Source: Pseudomonas caricapapayae
GTDB lineage: Bacteria > Pseudomonadota > Gammaproteobacteria > Pseudomonadales > Pseudomonadaceae
Length of the DNA: 64,000 bases
NCBI RefSeq assembly: GCF_001400735.1
Contig: NZ_LJPW01000038.1
Span: 1 to 64,000 of the forward strand
Direction of reading: 5' to 3'
In this document: in pieces, positions 27,323-36,900 of the stretch
Position numbering within the stretch: position 1 is the stretch's first letter
Layout of the letters: every line of letters starts with the position of its first letter
Notes under the pieces: generated by a model
Database searches by the model: none
Seen by the model: only the letters and a program-made list of their open reading frames with translations
What the model was told of the DNA's origin: nothing
Translations under genes and position numbers: made by a program

Positions 27323-27691
27323 GTGAGCAAGAACATCCGCAATACCCTGCACAAAGAAGACATTGCCAGATTCTGCCTGAGCTTGCCGGGCACCCGTGAG
27401 GACTACAAATGGGGCGGCGTGCGCGTGTTTTCCGTCGCCGAAAAGAAGATGTTTGCGGTCATGGACCTGACCGGCCAGGACCTCTCGTTCAAGGTTCATC
27501 CAGAGCTGTTTCTGGGTTACGTGGACCGGCCAGGCATACGCCCTGCACCTTACCTGGCTCGCGCGCACTGGATCAGCGTCGCAGATCTGCACACGCTGAG
27601 CGACGATGAAGTGCGCGATCTGCTGACCCGTTCCCACCAGTTGGTGGTTGGCAAGTTGCCGAAACGGCAGCAGATCGGCTTGAAGCTATAA
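27323..27691 (+). CDS. MmcQ/YjbR family protein
   Basis: A 122-residue protein of the MmcQ/YjbR superfamily, a CyaY-like fold proposed to bind DNA. Typical features are FCLSLPGTREDYKWGG, a beta core (RVFSVAEKKMFAVMDL), the segment LSFKVHPELF and PYLARAHWISV. The GTG at 27323 is preceded by AAGGAG with 6 bases of spacing, so it is the likely start. The role in the cell is not established. It converges on the DUF1294 gene with a 6-base overlap of their 3' ends. Confidence 0.9.
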   Translation: MSKNIRNTLHKEDIARFCLSLPGTREDYKWGGVRVFSVAEKKMFAVMDLTGQDLSFKVHPELFLGYVDRPGIRPAPYLARAHWISVADLHTLSDDEVRDLLTRSHQLVVGKLPKRQQIGLKL

Positions 27692-28120
27692 AGGCATCAG
27701 TTGCAACAGACGCTTGCCCAGAAACAGCCAGTCTATCCACAGCGCCTGATGCACCAGCACGATCATCCAGAACACAATCTGAAACGACACTTTGCGGGTC
27801 TTGTGCCGAAACACCTGCTGCGCCAGCAGCGCCCCGGGCCAACCACCCAGCAGTTCGGTGACGTGGAGGACATTCTCCGGTGTGCGCTGACCGCCGTTTT
27901 CCGCCTGGCGCTTGTCGTGTCGATACATCACAAACGCCAGCAGGCTCATCACCGTCAAGGCAATCGCCAGGATCAACTTAGCCTGCCTGACCCACAGGGA
28001 CACCGAGCCAAACACCGGCAGCGCGCACACCAGCAGGAACATCACGACCTTCAGACGTAATTGCCGGACCGGTGCCCGGCCCCGACTGGCCTGCCGTTGC
28101 GGCTCGCGGACGAGTGTCAT
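27686..28120 (-). CDS. DUF1294 membrane protein
   Basis: A 144-residue integral membrane protein. About three to four hydrophobic segments are visible: [36 protein letters not shown], and [19 protein letters not shown]. The signature [20 protein letters not shown] with the following HKTRK motif defines DUF1294, which in other bacteria is fused to a cold-shock domain. Here the first 25 residues are basic but no cold-shock domain is present. The start overlaps the stop of uppP by 4 bases, so it is probably cotranscribed with that gene. Confidence 0.9.
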   Translation of the reverse strand: MTLVREPQRQASRGRAPVRQLRLKVVMFLLVCALPVFGSVSLWVRQAKLILAIALTVMSLLAFVMYRHDKRQAENGGQRTPENVLHVTELLGGWPGALLAQQVFRHKTRKVSFQIVFWMIVLVHQALWIDWLFLGKRLLQLMPL

Positions 28121-28950
28121 GCCTTGGCCGATGCCCAGTCGATCCAGCCGAACTGCCAGGTTGCCAGGATCAGCAGGCCGAAGGCGATGCGATACCAGGC
28201 GAACACCGCATAGCTGTGAGTGGCGATGAATTTGAGCAGCGCACGCACCGCGATCATCGCGAAGATGAACGAGGTAATGAAACCGATGGCAAAGACCGCA
28301 ACGTCGTCCGGACGAAACATGTCACGGTACTTGTAGCCTGAATACACGGCAGCACCCACCATGGTCGGCATGGCCAGGAAGAACGAAAACTCAGTCGCCG
28401 CCTTGCGCGACAGGCCAAACAGCAGACCGCCAATGATGGTAGAGCCGGAGCGCGATGTGCCGGGGATCATCGCAAGACACTGCACCATCCCGACCTTGAG
28501 CGCATCGCTCCATGTCATGTCATCGACGGTTTCGGTGCGTACGGTGTGCTGGCGACGCTCGGCCCAGAGCATGATCACACCACCGACAACCAGCGCCGTT
28601 GCCACCGTAATGGCGTTGAACAGGTAGTGGTGAATCATGTCCGCAAAAATCACACCCAGCACCACGGCAGGCATGAAAGCAATCAGCAGATTGACGGTGA
28701 AACGCTGCGCCTGCCGTTGCTTCGGCAAGCCCGTGACCACGTCGAGAATCTTGCGCCGAAACTCCCAGACCACCGCCAGAATCGCGCCGAGCTGGATGAT
28801 GATATTGAAGGCCATGGCGCGCTCGCCGCCAAAATCGATCAGGTCGGCGACGATGATCTGATGCCCTGTACTGGAGATCGGCAAGAACTCCGTCAGCCCT
28901 TCCACAATACCCAATATCAATGCCTGAGCAGCGGTCCAAAGATCCATCAT
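28117..28950 (-). CDS. uppP: undecaprenyl-diphosphatase UppP/BacA
   Basis: A 277-residue inner-membrane enzyme that dephosphorylates undecaprenyl diphosphate to recycle the lipid carrier for peptidoglycan and other surface glycans; overproduction confers bacitracin resistance. The catalytic motifs [17 protein letters not shown] (residues 15-30) and [10 protein letters not shown] are intact, and about eight hydrophobic segments are present. It is divergent from pnuC across 248 bases and overlaps the following DUF1294 gene. Confidence 0.96.
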   Translation of the reverse strand: MMDLWTAAQALILGIVEGLTEFLPISSTGHQIIVADLIDFGGERAMAFNIIIQLGAILAVVWEFRRKILDVVTGLPKQRQAQRFTVNLLIAFMPAVVLGVIFADMIHHYLFNAITVATALVVGGVIMLWAERRQHTVRTETVDDMTWSDALKVGMVQCLAMIPGTSRSGSTIIGGLLFGLSRKAATEFSFFLAMPTMVGAAVYSGYKYRDMFRPDDVAVFAIGFITSFIFAMIAVRALLKFIATHSYAVFAWYRIAFGLLILATWQFGWIDWASAKA

Positions 28951-29198
28951 TCCCCCATGAAGCGATGCCGCAGGCTCGCTGTTAATGTTGTCGTATCAAA
29001 AATGCTTGCCACTATGCCGTTGCAGGCCTGAACAAAGCTTGAAGAAAGTCGCGCAACGGCGCGGCGCGGAATGCTAGCAGACCTGCACGCATAAAGCCTG
29101 TTGCCGTACAACTGACGCAACGCAAGCTCCCCGCCGCACACAGAAGCGCATACAATCGCCAACCCCTCCCTTCCCTGACCACTTACCAAGGAGCCGCC

Positions 29199-29762
29199 AT
29201 GTCCGGGCTTGAACTCTTCGCTGCCGCCATTGGCGTTATCGCGGTCTGGCTGACAGTGAAGCAGAATCCCTGGTGCTGGCCAATCGGGCTGGTGATGGTG
29301 GTGATTTATATCTGGATATTTTTCGACGTGAAGCTGTATTCGGACATGCTGCTGCAGGTCGTCTATGCAGGTTTGCAGGTGTATGGCTGGCTGCAGTGGA
29401 CCCGGCATGGCGACGGCCTGCCGGTCAAAGCCGTTACCACGCTACAGCGAAATTCGGTGCTCAAGGGATTGTCGGTGGGCGCACTCATCAGCCTAGCGCT
29501 GGGCGCAGGCATGGCGCATTTCACTGACGCCGCACAACCCTGGCTGGACGCTGCACTGACAGGGTTCAGTCTGGTGGCACAGGTCTGGATGGCACAGAAG
29601 CGTGTTCAGTGCTGGCCGCTGTGGATCCTGCTGGATGTGATTTTTGTCGGTCTGTTCATCTACAAAGCGCTGTACCTGACCGCTGCGCTGTACGGGCTGT
29701 TTACCCTCCTGGCTGTGCAGGGCTGGCGCGAATGGCGTGCCGATCTGGCGCTGGCGCGATGA
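29199..29762 (+). CDS. pnuC: nicotinamide riboside transporter PnuC
   Basis: A 187-residue membrane protein of the PnuC family, which carries nicotinamide riboside (or related vitamins) by facilitated diffusion with metabolic trapping. Family motifs include VWLTVKQNPWCWPIGLV, SDMLLQVVYAGLQVYGWLQW and LDVIFVGLFIYKALYLTA, with about seven hydrophobic segments. The start has an AAGGAG site. It overlaps the following kinase gene by 4 bases; a NadR-like kinase beside it supports nicotinamide riboside as the substrate. Confidence 0.93.
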   Translation: MSGLELFAAAIGVIAVWLTVKQNPWCWPIGLVMVVIYIWIFFDVKLYSDMLLQVVYAGLQVYGWLQWTRHGDGLPVKAVTTLQRNSVLKGLSVGALISLALGAGMAHFTDAAQPWLDAALTGFSLVAQVWMAQKRVQCWPLWILLDVIFVGLFIYKALYLTAALYGLFTLLAVQGWREWRADLALAR

Positions 29763-30304
29763 AGGTCCTGGTCCTGACCGGCCCCGAGTCCAGCGGCAAG
29801 AGCTGGCTGTCAGCCGAAATACAGAACCGGTTTGGCGGTGTGCTGGTCGGGGAATACGTGCGGCATTTCATCGATCAGCAAGGGCGCGATACCGTTTATG
29901 GCGATATCCCGGACATCGCCAAAGGCCAAATGGCCTGGGAAGACTCCGCGCGCGCCGCCGAGCCGCACTTGCTGATACTCGATACGCATCTGTTGAGCAA
30001 CATGCTCTGGAGCCACACCCTGTTCGGCGATTGCCCGCCGTGGATCGAACAGCAATTGCTGAGCCGCTCCTACGACCTGCACCTGCTGCTGTCGCCCGTG
30101 GGCGTGGACTGGATCGGCGACGGGCAACGCTGCCAGCCGCAGTTGTGCGAACGCCAGGCCTTCTTCGATACCAGCCGCGAGTGGCTGGAGCGTCACCGGC
30201 AAACATACCTGACACTGGGCGGTGACTGGTCGCAACGCCGCGAACAGGCAATGGCGGCTGTTTCGCAACTGCTCGGGGACTCAGCGGATCTGGTGCTTGT
30301 GTAA
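29759..30304 (+). CDS. NadR-like ATPase, probable nicotinamide riboside kinase
   Basis: A 181-residue P-loop kinase. The Walker A motif GPESSGKSWLS is at residues 8-18, VGEYVRHFI follows, and LLILDTHLLSN fits the Walker B region. It corresponds to the C-terminal kinase domain of NadR, without the DNA-binding or adenylyltransferase domains, and should phosphorylate nicotinamide riboside to NMN. Coupling to pnuC by a 4-base overlap supports trapping of the imported vitamin. The 3' end overlaps the end of the convergent AAA+ regulator gene by 24 bases. Confidence 0.87.
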   Translation: MKVLVLTGPESSGKSWLSAEIQNRFGGVLVGEYVRHFIDQQGRDTVYGDIPDIAKGQMAWEDSARAAEPHLLILDTHLLSNMLWSHTLFGDCPPWIEQQLLSRSYDLHLLLSPVGVDWIGDGQRCQPQLCERQAFFDTSREWLERHRQTYLTLGGDWSQRREQAMAAVSQLLGDSADLVLV

Positions 30305-31606
30305 CAAGCGATAAAAAGTCGGCCGCGAAATGCCCAGCACCCTGGCAGCCACACTCAAATTGTCACTGTGGCGGGTCAGTACGTCACACAATGCCTGGCG
30401 TTCTGCACGCGATTTATACTCCTCCAGCGTGCCCATGCTGCCAGCATTGTCCTCTTCGCCCAGCAAGCCCAGGTTTGCCGCTTCTATTTGTCTGCCCTCG
30501 GCCAGCACCAGCCCTCGCCGTACCCGCCCTGCCAGCTCCCGCACATTACCCGGCCAGTCGTGTTTGCCCAGCGCGACCAGCGCATCCTGACTGAAACTGC
30601 GCGCCCGCCTGCCGGTTTCCTGGCTATATAAATGGGCGAAATGGTTAGCCAGCAACGCCAGATCGCCATGACGCTCGCGTAATGGCGCTACGCCGACCTG
30701 CAGTACATTGAGCTGATAATACAAGTCCTCACGAAAGCGCTTTTTACGAACAGCCGTTTCAAGGTCCTCGCGGGTCGCTGCCAGCACCCGCACATCCACT
30801 GCAATCGATTCACTGCCGCCCAAGCGCTCGATCTGCCGTTCCTCCAGAAAACGCAGTAGACACGCCTGGGTTTCCAGCGGCAAATCACCGACTTCGTCAA
30901 GCAGCAGCGTGCCACCGTCTGCAGCCTCAAGCAGGCCGACCCTTCGTTCCTCCGCGCCTTCAAAAGCGTGGCGCTCATAGCCAAACAGCTCGGCATGCAG
31001 CATCTGCCCTGTGAACGCTCCGCAGTCGACTACAACGAAGGGTTTGTCACGTCGCTGGGACTGGGCGTGCAGGCTGCGCGCAATCAACTCTTTGCCTGTG
31101 CCACGCTCGCCACGAATCAATACCGGTGAGTCGATAGGTGCCAGCCTGCTCAATAGCCTGCGCAACTCACGTACCGGTCGACTGTCGCCGAGCAGTTCGG
31201 GCTCGGCATGAGAAAGCGCTGTCGCCCCATGAACGCTGGAACGTCTGGCCGCAAGCGCTTTGTCCAGCGTGATATGCAGCCGGTTTATGTCGACAGGAAG
31301 GGTGTGAAAATCGAAAAACCACTGACAAACGAAATCGCCGATTTTATCGCGCTGCAGATCGCCGGATGACAGCACTGCCACCCAGTGCATTTGGCTATGG
31401 CTCACTAGCTCCTGAAGCCTTGGCAGTTGTTCGAAATGACCCGGCGTCAAGTGAACCAGGCCGACGTCATGATCAGAACCGAAGGGAGAGCCCAAGGTGC
31501 CCGTGTGTACCGTCCATCCGGCATCGCTCAAAACGGGGATCAGAGGATGACAGTCATCACCGCCGTCGATGATCAACAGGCGTCGCGTTGGGGCCGATCC
31601 ATGCAT
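30281..31606 (-). CDS. VpsR-like AAA+ enhancer-binding regulator with degenerate GAFTGA loop
   Basis: A 441-residue three-domain regulator. Residues 8-120 look like a VpsR-type receiver-like domain (MHWVAVLS and [13 protein letters not shown]). The AAA+ domain has Walker A GERGTGKE at 166-173 and Walker [11 protein letters not shown] from 235; a Fis-type helix-turn-helix closes the protein ([18 protein letters not shown]). The loop that normally reads GAFTGA and contacts sigma54 is HAFEGA at 213-218, losing the key Thr. VpsR of Vibrio also departs from the canonical loop and works with sigma70, so a sigma54-independent mode is possible. Targets unknown. Confidence 0.88.
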   Translation of the reverse strand: MHGSAPTRRLLIIDGGDDCHPLIPVLSDAGWTVHTGTLGSPFGSDHDVGLVHLTPGHFEQLPRLQELVSHSQMHWVAVLSSGDLQRDKIGDFVCQWFFDFHTLPVDINRLHITLDKALAARRSSVHGATALSHAEPELLGDSRPVRELRRLLSRLAPIDSPVLIRGERGTGKELIARSLHAQSQRRDKPFVVVDCGAFTGQMLHAELFGYERHAFEGAEERRVGLLEAADGGTLLLDEVGDLPLETQACLLRFLEERQIERLGGSESIAVDVRVLAATREDLETAVRKKRFREDLYYQLNVLQVGVAPLRERHGDLALLANHFAHLYSQETGRRARSFSQDALVALGKHDWPGNVRELAGRVRRGLVLAEGRQIEAANLGLLGEEDNAGSMGTLEEYKSRAERQALCDVLTRHSDNLSVAARVLGISRPTFYRLLHKHQIR

Positions 31607-31934
31607 GAAGTTTCCTTGGCGCCCGGCGTAGAGTTGGATTTTAAAAGCTTTTTATAAACAGCATGTTGGCGAGCCCAACTATCACCCTAGCAACTTTTTG
31701 ACACGGCGTTGTACCGTTTGGGTCTAACGCTCATAACCCGATGTCACTTTAATGTATTGACCACCGAACGACGTTCATTTGAAAAGGCATGCAAGCGCGC
31801 CTTTAAAAAATCTGCAAATTTTTTCCTTGAACGGTGTGACTCCGGTCCCCTTATCGTTCATCAACACAAGTAACCAGCCGGACGGTTAGCCCGCCGACGT
31901 GACTGAATTGATATGGGCACTTGAGGAAAAAACC
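31607..31934. other. AT-rich intergenic region upstream of the AAA+ regulator
   Basis: About 330 bases, clearly richer in A and T than its surroundings, between two divergent genes. It must hold promoters for both. I see a short palindrome AAAAGCTTTT near 31643 and small inverted repeats (GTTGG/CCAAC around 31665-31679), but no convincing sigma54 -24/-12 element, RNA gene or ORF. Confidence 0.45.
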
Positions 31935-32201
31935 ATGAACGCCCCACTGCGCTTCAACGATGCACTTCTGATCGCTGGACACGCTTTTGAACCCTTCCAG
32001 TGTGTTGCCTGGGCACCACAGGACGGTAACGGCGAACTGAGCCTGACGGTGATCGACCGCACCAGCAACCGCATTGGTCGCAAGCAGATTCCGAGCAGCA
32101 CCTATTCAGACAAGCGGCAACTGGCCAGTGCCCTTGAACAGGCTCGCGCAGAAATCAGCAACGAGGGCTACGACCTCGAGCCGTGGACCATGCCTGCCTG
32201 A
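31935..32201 (+). CDS. 88-residue hypothetical protein
   Basis: A small acidic-to-neutral protein starting MNAPLRFNDALLIAGHAFEP, with the ATG preceded by GAGGAAAA. The first half looks beta-rich (LSLTVIDRTSNRIGRKQIP) and the second half helical (KRQLASALEQARAEISNEG). No signal peptide or membrane segment. I do not recognise a family; it resembles many short pseudomonad proteins lacking a described role. It is divergent from the AAA+ regulator, which makes it a candidate target of that regulator. Confidence 0.65.
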   Translation: MNAPLRFNDALLIAGHAFEPFQCVAWAPQDGNGELSLTVIDRTSNRIGRKQIPSSTYSDKRQLASALEQARAEISNEGYDLEPWTMPA

Positions 32202-32238
32202 TGTAGAGTCGAAAGCTGCTTGTGCACTGCAGCTAACT

Positions 32239-32267
32239 GGCGTGCCGATGTCTGGTATTGGCACGCC
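32239..32267 (+). terminator. hairpin after the 88-residue protein gene
   Basis: GGCGTGCC and GGCACGCC form a perfect 8-bp stem with a 13-base loop, followed by GTTTCGG. The T run is weak. It lies between convergent genes and could terminate either. Confidence 0.5.
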
Positions 32268-32284
32268 GTTTCGGACGCCGGGGT

Positions 32285-33025
32285 TCAAAGCGCTTTCAGC
32301 TCATCGATATGTCGGTAATCAGCCCCCAGGCTTGACGCCAGTTCCCGCGCCTTGCCCAGGCGGATAGGGCCTTTCTCCATATCGATCAGCAAACTGGCGC
32401 AATTGAATGCCGGCAGCATAGGCAACTGCTTGATCCTGCCATCGGTCAGTACCAGTACCCGTTGTTGTTCGGCCGGATAACGTTTTTGTCGTTGCACCAG
32501 CCATTCGCCTGCCTGTTCCAGCGCCGCTGACAGCGGCGTACCCCCGCCAGCTCCCAGAGCATCCAGCCATGGGGTCAATGCCGATGAGGCTTTGAGGCCC
32601 TGGTGTTGCCAGCGTGGCGTATTGCCGCTGGCAGTCAACAGGGCCAGCCGCGCCCGGCGTCGATAGGCATCATCGAACACCTGAGAAAGCAGGCCCTTTG
32701 CCTGGCTCAACGCCTGATGACGTCGCGTCGAAGCCGAAGCGTCGACAATCACCAGCAATAACTCGCCGGGGCGGCTGCTGCGCGGCTTGCGAACCAGATC
32801 CTTGCGGCTTTTCGGCTGACCGCGCAACAGCGTGGCCGACCATTGCACCGGGCCATCGACGCCAGCACGCAGGGCTCCTTGCCTGCCGGAGGCCAGTCGG
32901 CCAGGACGAGGAATGGCATCCGCCCCCTGTGCGACACGAGGGCGGATGCCTAGGACTTTTTTGGCCAGCTCGGCACTTCGCGACGTGATCCGGTAGTAAC
33001 TGTCTGGGCGGGCAGTTCGCCCCAA
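32285..33025 (-). CDS. vWA domain protein, ChlD/BchD-like cobaltochelatase accessory subunit
   Basis: A 246-residue protein with a C-terminal von Willebrand A domain: the MIDAS motif DASAS follows LLLVIVD, and GGGTPLSAALEQAGEW gives the second metal site, with LTDGR as the third. The N-terminal 85 residues are basic and unstructured-looking. It corresponds to the C-terminal part of magnesium chelatase subunit D. The gene overlaps the upstream ChlI-like gene by 76 bases, so the two are translationally coupled. With the ATPase it probably powers CobN for cobalt insertion into hydrogenobyrinate diamide. Confidence 0.87.
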   Translation of the reverse strand: MGRTARPDSYYRITSRSAELAKKVLGIRPRVAQGADAIPRPGRLASGRQGALRAGVDGPVQWSATLLRGQPKSRKDLVRKPRSSRPGELLLVIVDASASTRRHQALSQAKGLLSQVFDDAYRRRARLALLTASGNTPRWQHQGLKASSALTPWLDALGAGGGTPLSAALEQAGEWLVQRQKRYPAEQQRVLVLTDGRIKQLPMLPAFNCASLLIDMEKGPIRLGKARELASSLGADYRHIDELKAL

Positions 33026-33978
33026 CTGCCCTGCCCGCTTTCAGGCCCGTCTTGCCTGCCTGAAGATCCGGGCGGCGGCGCTTCCGGGTTTTGTGGCGGC
33101 GGAGCGGGCTCGCGACGTCGGTGACGCAAGGCAAATTCAGCGACCGCTTCGATATCCTGCTCTTCAATCCGGCCGGCACCACGCCACGCCGCATGAGCCC
33201 GCGCGGCACGCAGCCAGACCAGATCGGCACGCATACCGTCGACACCCGCCGCGAAACAGCGCTCGGTAATCATCGCCAACGAATGGTCATCCAGTTCAAT
33301 GCCCGGCAATAACTGACGCGCCTGCTCGCAGCGACGCTTCAATGCATCCTGTTGCACGTGCCATTGCTGGCAGAACCCGACCGGGTCGCTGTCGAAATCC
33401 AGACGACGACGGATGATCTGACTCCGCTCGGCCGGCAGGGTCTGGCCACTCAGTGCCACGTTCAAGCCGAAACGATCAAGCAGTTGCGGGCGCAACTCGC
33501 CCTCTTCCGGGTTCATGGTGCCGATCAGTACAAAGCGCGCTGAATGACGATGGGAGATACCATCGCGCTCGACCAGATTGACGCCGCTGGCCGCGACATC
33601 AAGCAACAGGTCGACCAGGTGGTCGGCAAGCAGATTGACCTCATCGACATACAGCACACCACCATCAGCCTTGGCGAGTACGCCGGGCGAGAACTGTGCC
33701 CGGCCCTCGGCAAGCGCAGCGTCCAGGTCCAGTGTGCCGACCAGACGCTCTTCGGTAGCGCCCAGCGGCAGGGTGACGAACTGACCACTGGCCAGCACAT
33801 CGGCCAGCCCGCGCGCCAGTGTCGACTTGGCCATGCCCCGAGGCCCTTCGATCAATACGCCGCCGATGCGCGGATCGATGGCCGTCAGACACAACGCCAG
33901 TTTCAGGTCATCGGCACCGACTACGGCGGCCAGCGGAAAGTGGGGCGTTTCGGTAGTGGTTGGATCAGACAAGGTCAT
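32950..33978 (-). CDS. ChlI/BchI-like AAA+ ATPase for cobaltochelatase
   Basis: A 342-residue AAA+ ATPase of the magnesium-chelatase I type. Walker A is GPRGMAKSTLARGLAD near residue 45, Walker B LYVDEVNLL, and sensor region FVLIGTMNPEEGELRPQLLDRFG. The C-terminal 50 residues are Pro-rich, forming a probable flexible linker. No Mg-protoporphyrin pathway is present here; adjacency to cobN and the start codon overlapping the cobN stop indicate a role in cobaltochelatase, replacing CobS/CobT used in some other bacteria. Confidence 0.9.
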   Translation of the reverse strand: MTLSDPTTTETPHFPLAAVVGADDLKLALCLTAIDPRIGGVLIEGPRGMAKSTLARGLADVLASGQFVTLPLGATEERLVGTLDLDAALAEGRAQFSPGVLAKADGGVLYVDEVNLLADHLVDLLLDVAASGVNLVERDGISHRHSARFVLIGTMNPEEGELRPQLLDRFGLNVALSGQTLPAERSQIIRRRLDFDSDPVGFCQQWHVQQDALKRRCEQARQLLPGIELDDHSLAMITERCFAAGVDGMRADLVWLRAARAHAAWRGAGRIEEQDIEAVAEFALRHRRREPAPPPQNPEAPPPGSSGRQDGPESGQGSWGELPAQTVTTGSRREVPSWPKKS

Positions 33979-36900
33979 CAGTTCTCTTCTATGTCCAGGA
34001 GCAGGTCTTCCAGCGCCTGCCGGTACTCGCCAGGCTCCTGCCAGAGGCCGCGTTGCTGGGCTTCGAGCATGCGCTCGGTCATGTCGCGCAGAGCATCGGG
34101 GTTGTGCCGGGCGATGAAATCGCGAGTCGCCGGGTCGAGCAGATAGGCGTCGGCGAGCAGCGCGTACTGGTGATCATCGATCAGCTCGGTGGTCGCATCG
34201 AACGCGAACAGGAAATCCACAGTCGCTGCCATCTCGAAAGCACCTTTGTAACCATGACGCCTGACCCCTTCGATCCATTTCGGATTCGCCGCACGCGAGC
34301 GTATTACCCGGTTCAGCTCTTCCTTGAGGGTGCGTATTTTCGGCAGGTCCGGCTGGCTGTGATCGCCATGATAACTTGCAGTCTTCTGTCCGCTGAGGGT
34401 TTCCGAAGCCGCGAGCATGCCGCCCTGGAACTGGTAATAATCGTTTGAGTCGAGCAAATCGTGCTCGCGATTGTCCTGATTCTGCAGCACCGCCTGCACC
34501 TGAGACAGCCGCTGGGCAAAACGCTGCCGAGCCGGCGTACCTTCATCGGCTGCGCCATAGGCGTAGCCGCCCCAGTTCAGGTAAACCTCGGCAAGGTCAT
34601 CGCGACTCTGCCACAGGCGGCCATCGATCGCACCTTGAACGCCAGCGCCATAGGCACCGGGTTTGCCACCGAAGATCCGCCAGCCGGCCTGACGCGCCGC
34701 TTCGTCTTCACTCAGCCCGTCTGCGACGAAGCCCTGTCGCTCTTCGCGTACCCTGGCCGCCAGCGGGTTCATGTCGTCCGGCTCGTCGAGTGCGGCGACA
34801 GCCTGTACCGCGGCATCGAACAGCTTGATGAGGTTGGCGAAAGCATCGCGGAAAAAACCCGACACCCGCAATGTCACGTCCACTCGTGGGCGGTCGAGCA
34901 GACTGATCGGCAGAATCTCGAAATCATCGACTCGCTGGCTGCCCGTTGCCCAGACCGGGCGCACGCCCATCAACGCCATCGCCTGAGCGATGTCGTCACC
35001 GCCGGTGCGCATGGTCGCAGTGCCCCAGACCGACAGGCCCAACTGGCGCAGGTGGTCGCCATGATCCTGAAGGTGCCTTTCGAGCAACAGACTGGCGGAC
35101 TGAAAACCGATACGCCAGGCCGTGGTGGTCGGCAGATTTCGGACATCCACAGTAAAGAAATTGCGACCGGTGGGCAGCACGTCCAGACGGCCCCGGCTGG
35201 GTGCGCCGCTGGGGCCTGCCGGAACGAAGCGCCCACTCAGTGCATCGAGCATGCCCTGCATTTCTCCAGGGCCGCAGGCATCCAGACGCGGCGCGACCAC
35301 TTCGCGAAGGCTGTCGATGATCAATGTCAGATCATCGTGAGCCGGCAGGTCGTGCAACGTATCACCCTGTGTCACGCGCTCGATGAGGGCGGCGGCGTAA
35401 AGCTCCAGGCGCTCACGTGCATCACCGGCACTGCGCCAGGGGTCGCTGCTGACCGCCCGCAACGCTGCAGGACGCTCACCGGTCCAGGGCTCGGCCAGCT
35501 CGCAATCCAGTGGATCGAAACCCAGGTCGAACGCTTTGCTCAAGGCCCTTAAAAGGCTTGACTGCGCACCGCGCCCGTCACCGCGCGGGATACGCAGCAG
35601 CGCCAGCAAGGTGTCGGTGCGCAGGCGACCTTGCGGCGACTGACCGAAGATATGCAAACCGTCGCGAATCTGCGATTCCTTCAGATCGCACAGGTAGGTG
35701 TCCAGACGTGGCAGCCAGAGCGCCGCATCGGCGTCGCTGTCGAGGTTCTCGCCCAGCGCCAGCTCGCGGTCGATACGGGTTTCACGAACCAGTTCAAGGA
35801 TGTCACGCTGCAGCTCGCGCGCGCGGCGCGGATCAAGCAATTGCGCTTCGTAGAATTCGTCGGCGAGCAGTTCCAGATTACGCAACGGGCCGTAGGTTTC
35901 GGCACGGGTCAGCGGCGGCATCAGGTGATCGATGATGACTGCCTGGGTGCGCCGCTTGGCCTGTGCGCCTTCGCCCGGATCGTTGACGATGAAGGGATAG
36001 ATGTTCGGCATCGGGCCCAGTACGGCGTCCGGCCAGCAGGTTCGCGACAACCCCACGCCTTTGCCCGGCAGCCATTCGAGGTTGCCGTGCTTGCCGACGT
36101 GCACCACGGCATGCGCGCCGTAGGCCTTGCGCAGCCAGAAGTAGAACGCCAGATAACCATGGGGCGGAACCAGATCCGGATCGTGATACACCGCGCTGGG
36201 GTCAACCTGATAGCCACGCGCCGGTTGAATGCCGACGAAAGTCAGGCCAAAGCGCAGCCCGGCAATCATCATCCTGCCACTGCGAAACATCGGGTCGGCA
36301 TCCGGCGTGCCCCAGCGGGCATTTACCGCATCCCGATTCTCCTGCGGCAGCTCGTTGAACGCCGCCAGGTATTCCTCCAGCGCCATGCTTTGCTGACACG
36401 GACGCTGGTCGATGCTGTCCAGGTCATTGGTCACGCCGCCCAGCAATTGGCGGATCAGTTCGGTGCCGCTGTCCGGCAGTTCTGCCAGCGGATAGCCCTC
36501 GGCCTGCATGGCACTCAGGATGTTCAGCGCCGCCGCAGGCGTATCGAGCCCCACACCGTTGCCGATCCGTCCATCGCGAGTCGGGTAATTGGCCAGGATC
36601 AGTGCCACGCGCTTGCTGGCATTGGGCAGTCGCGCCAGCTCGATCCAGCGCCGCGCCAGTTGCGCGACAAAGTCCATCCTGTCCGGTTGAGCGCGGTAGC
36701 AGACCACGTCCGACTGGCTGCGCTCACTGCGCCAGGCCAGGTCCTTGAAACTGATCGGCCGACTGATGATCCGCCCGTCAAGCTCGGGCAAGGCAATGTG
36801 CATCGCCAGATCGCGGGCACCAAGGCCCTGTTCGCTGGCTTGCCAGGCAGGCTCGTTGTCCTGCGCGCAAATGGCCTGGATCACCGGCACATTGCGTCGA

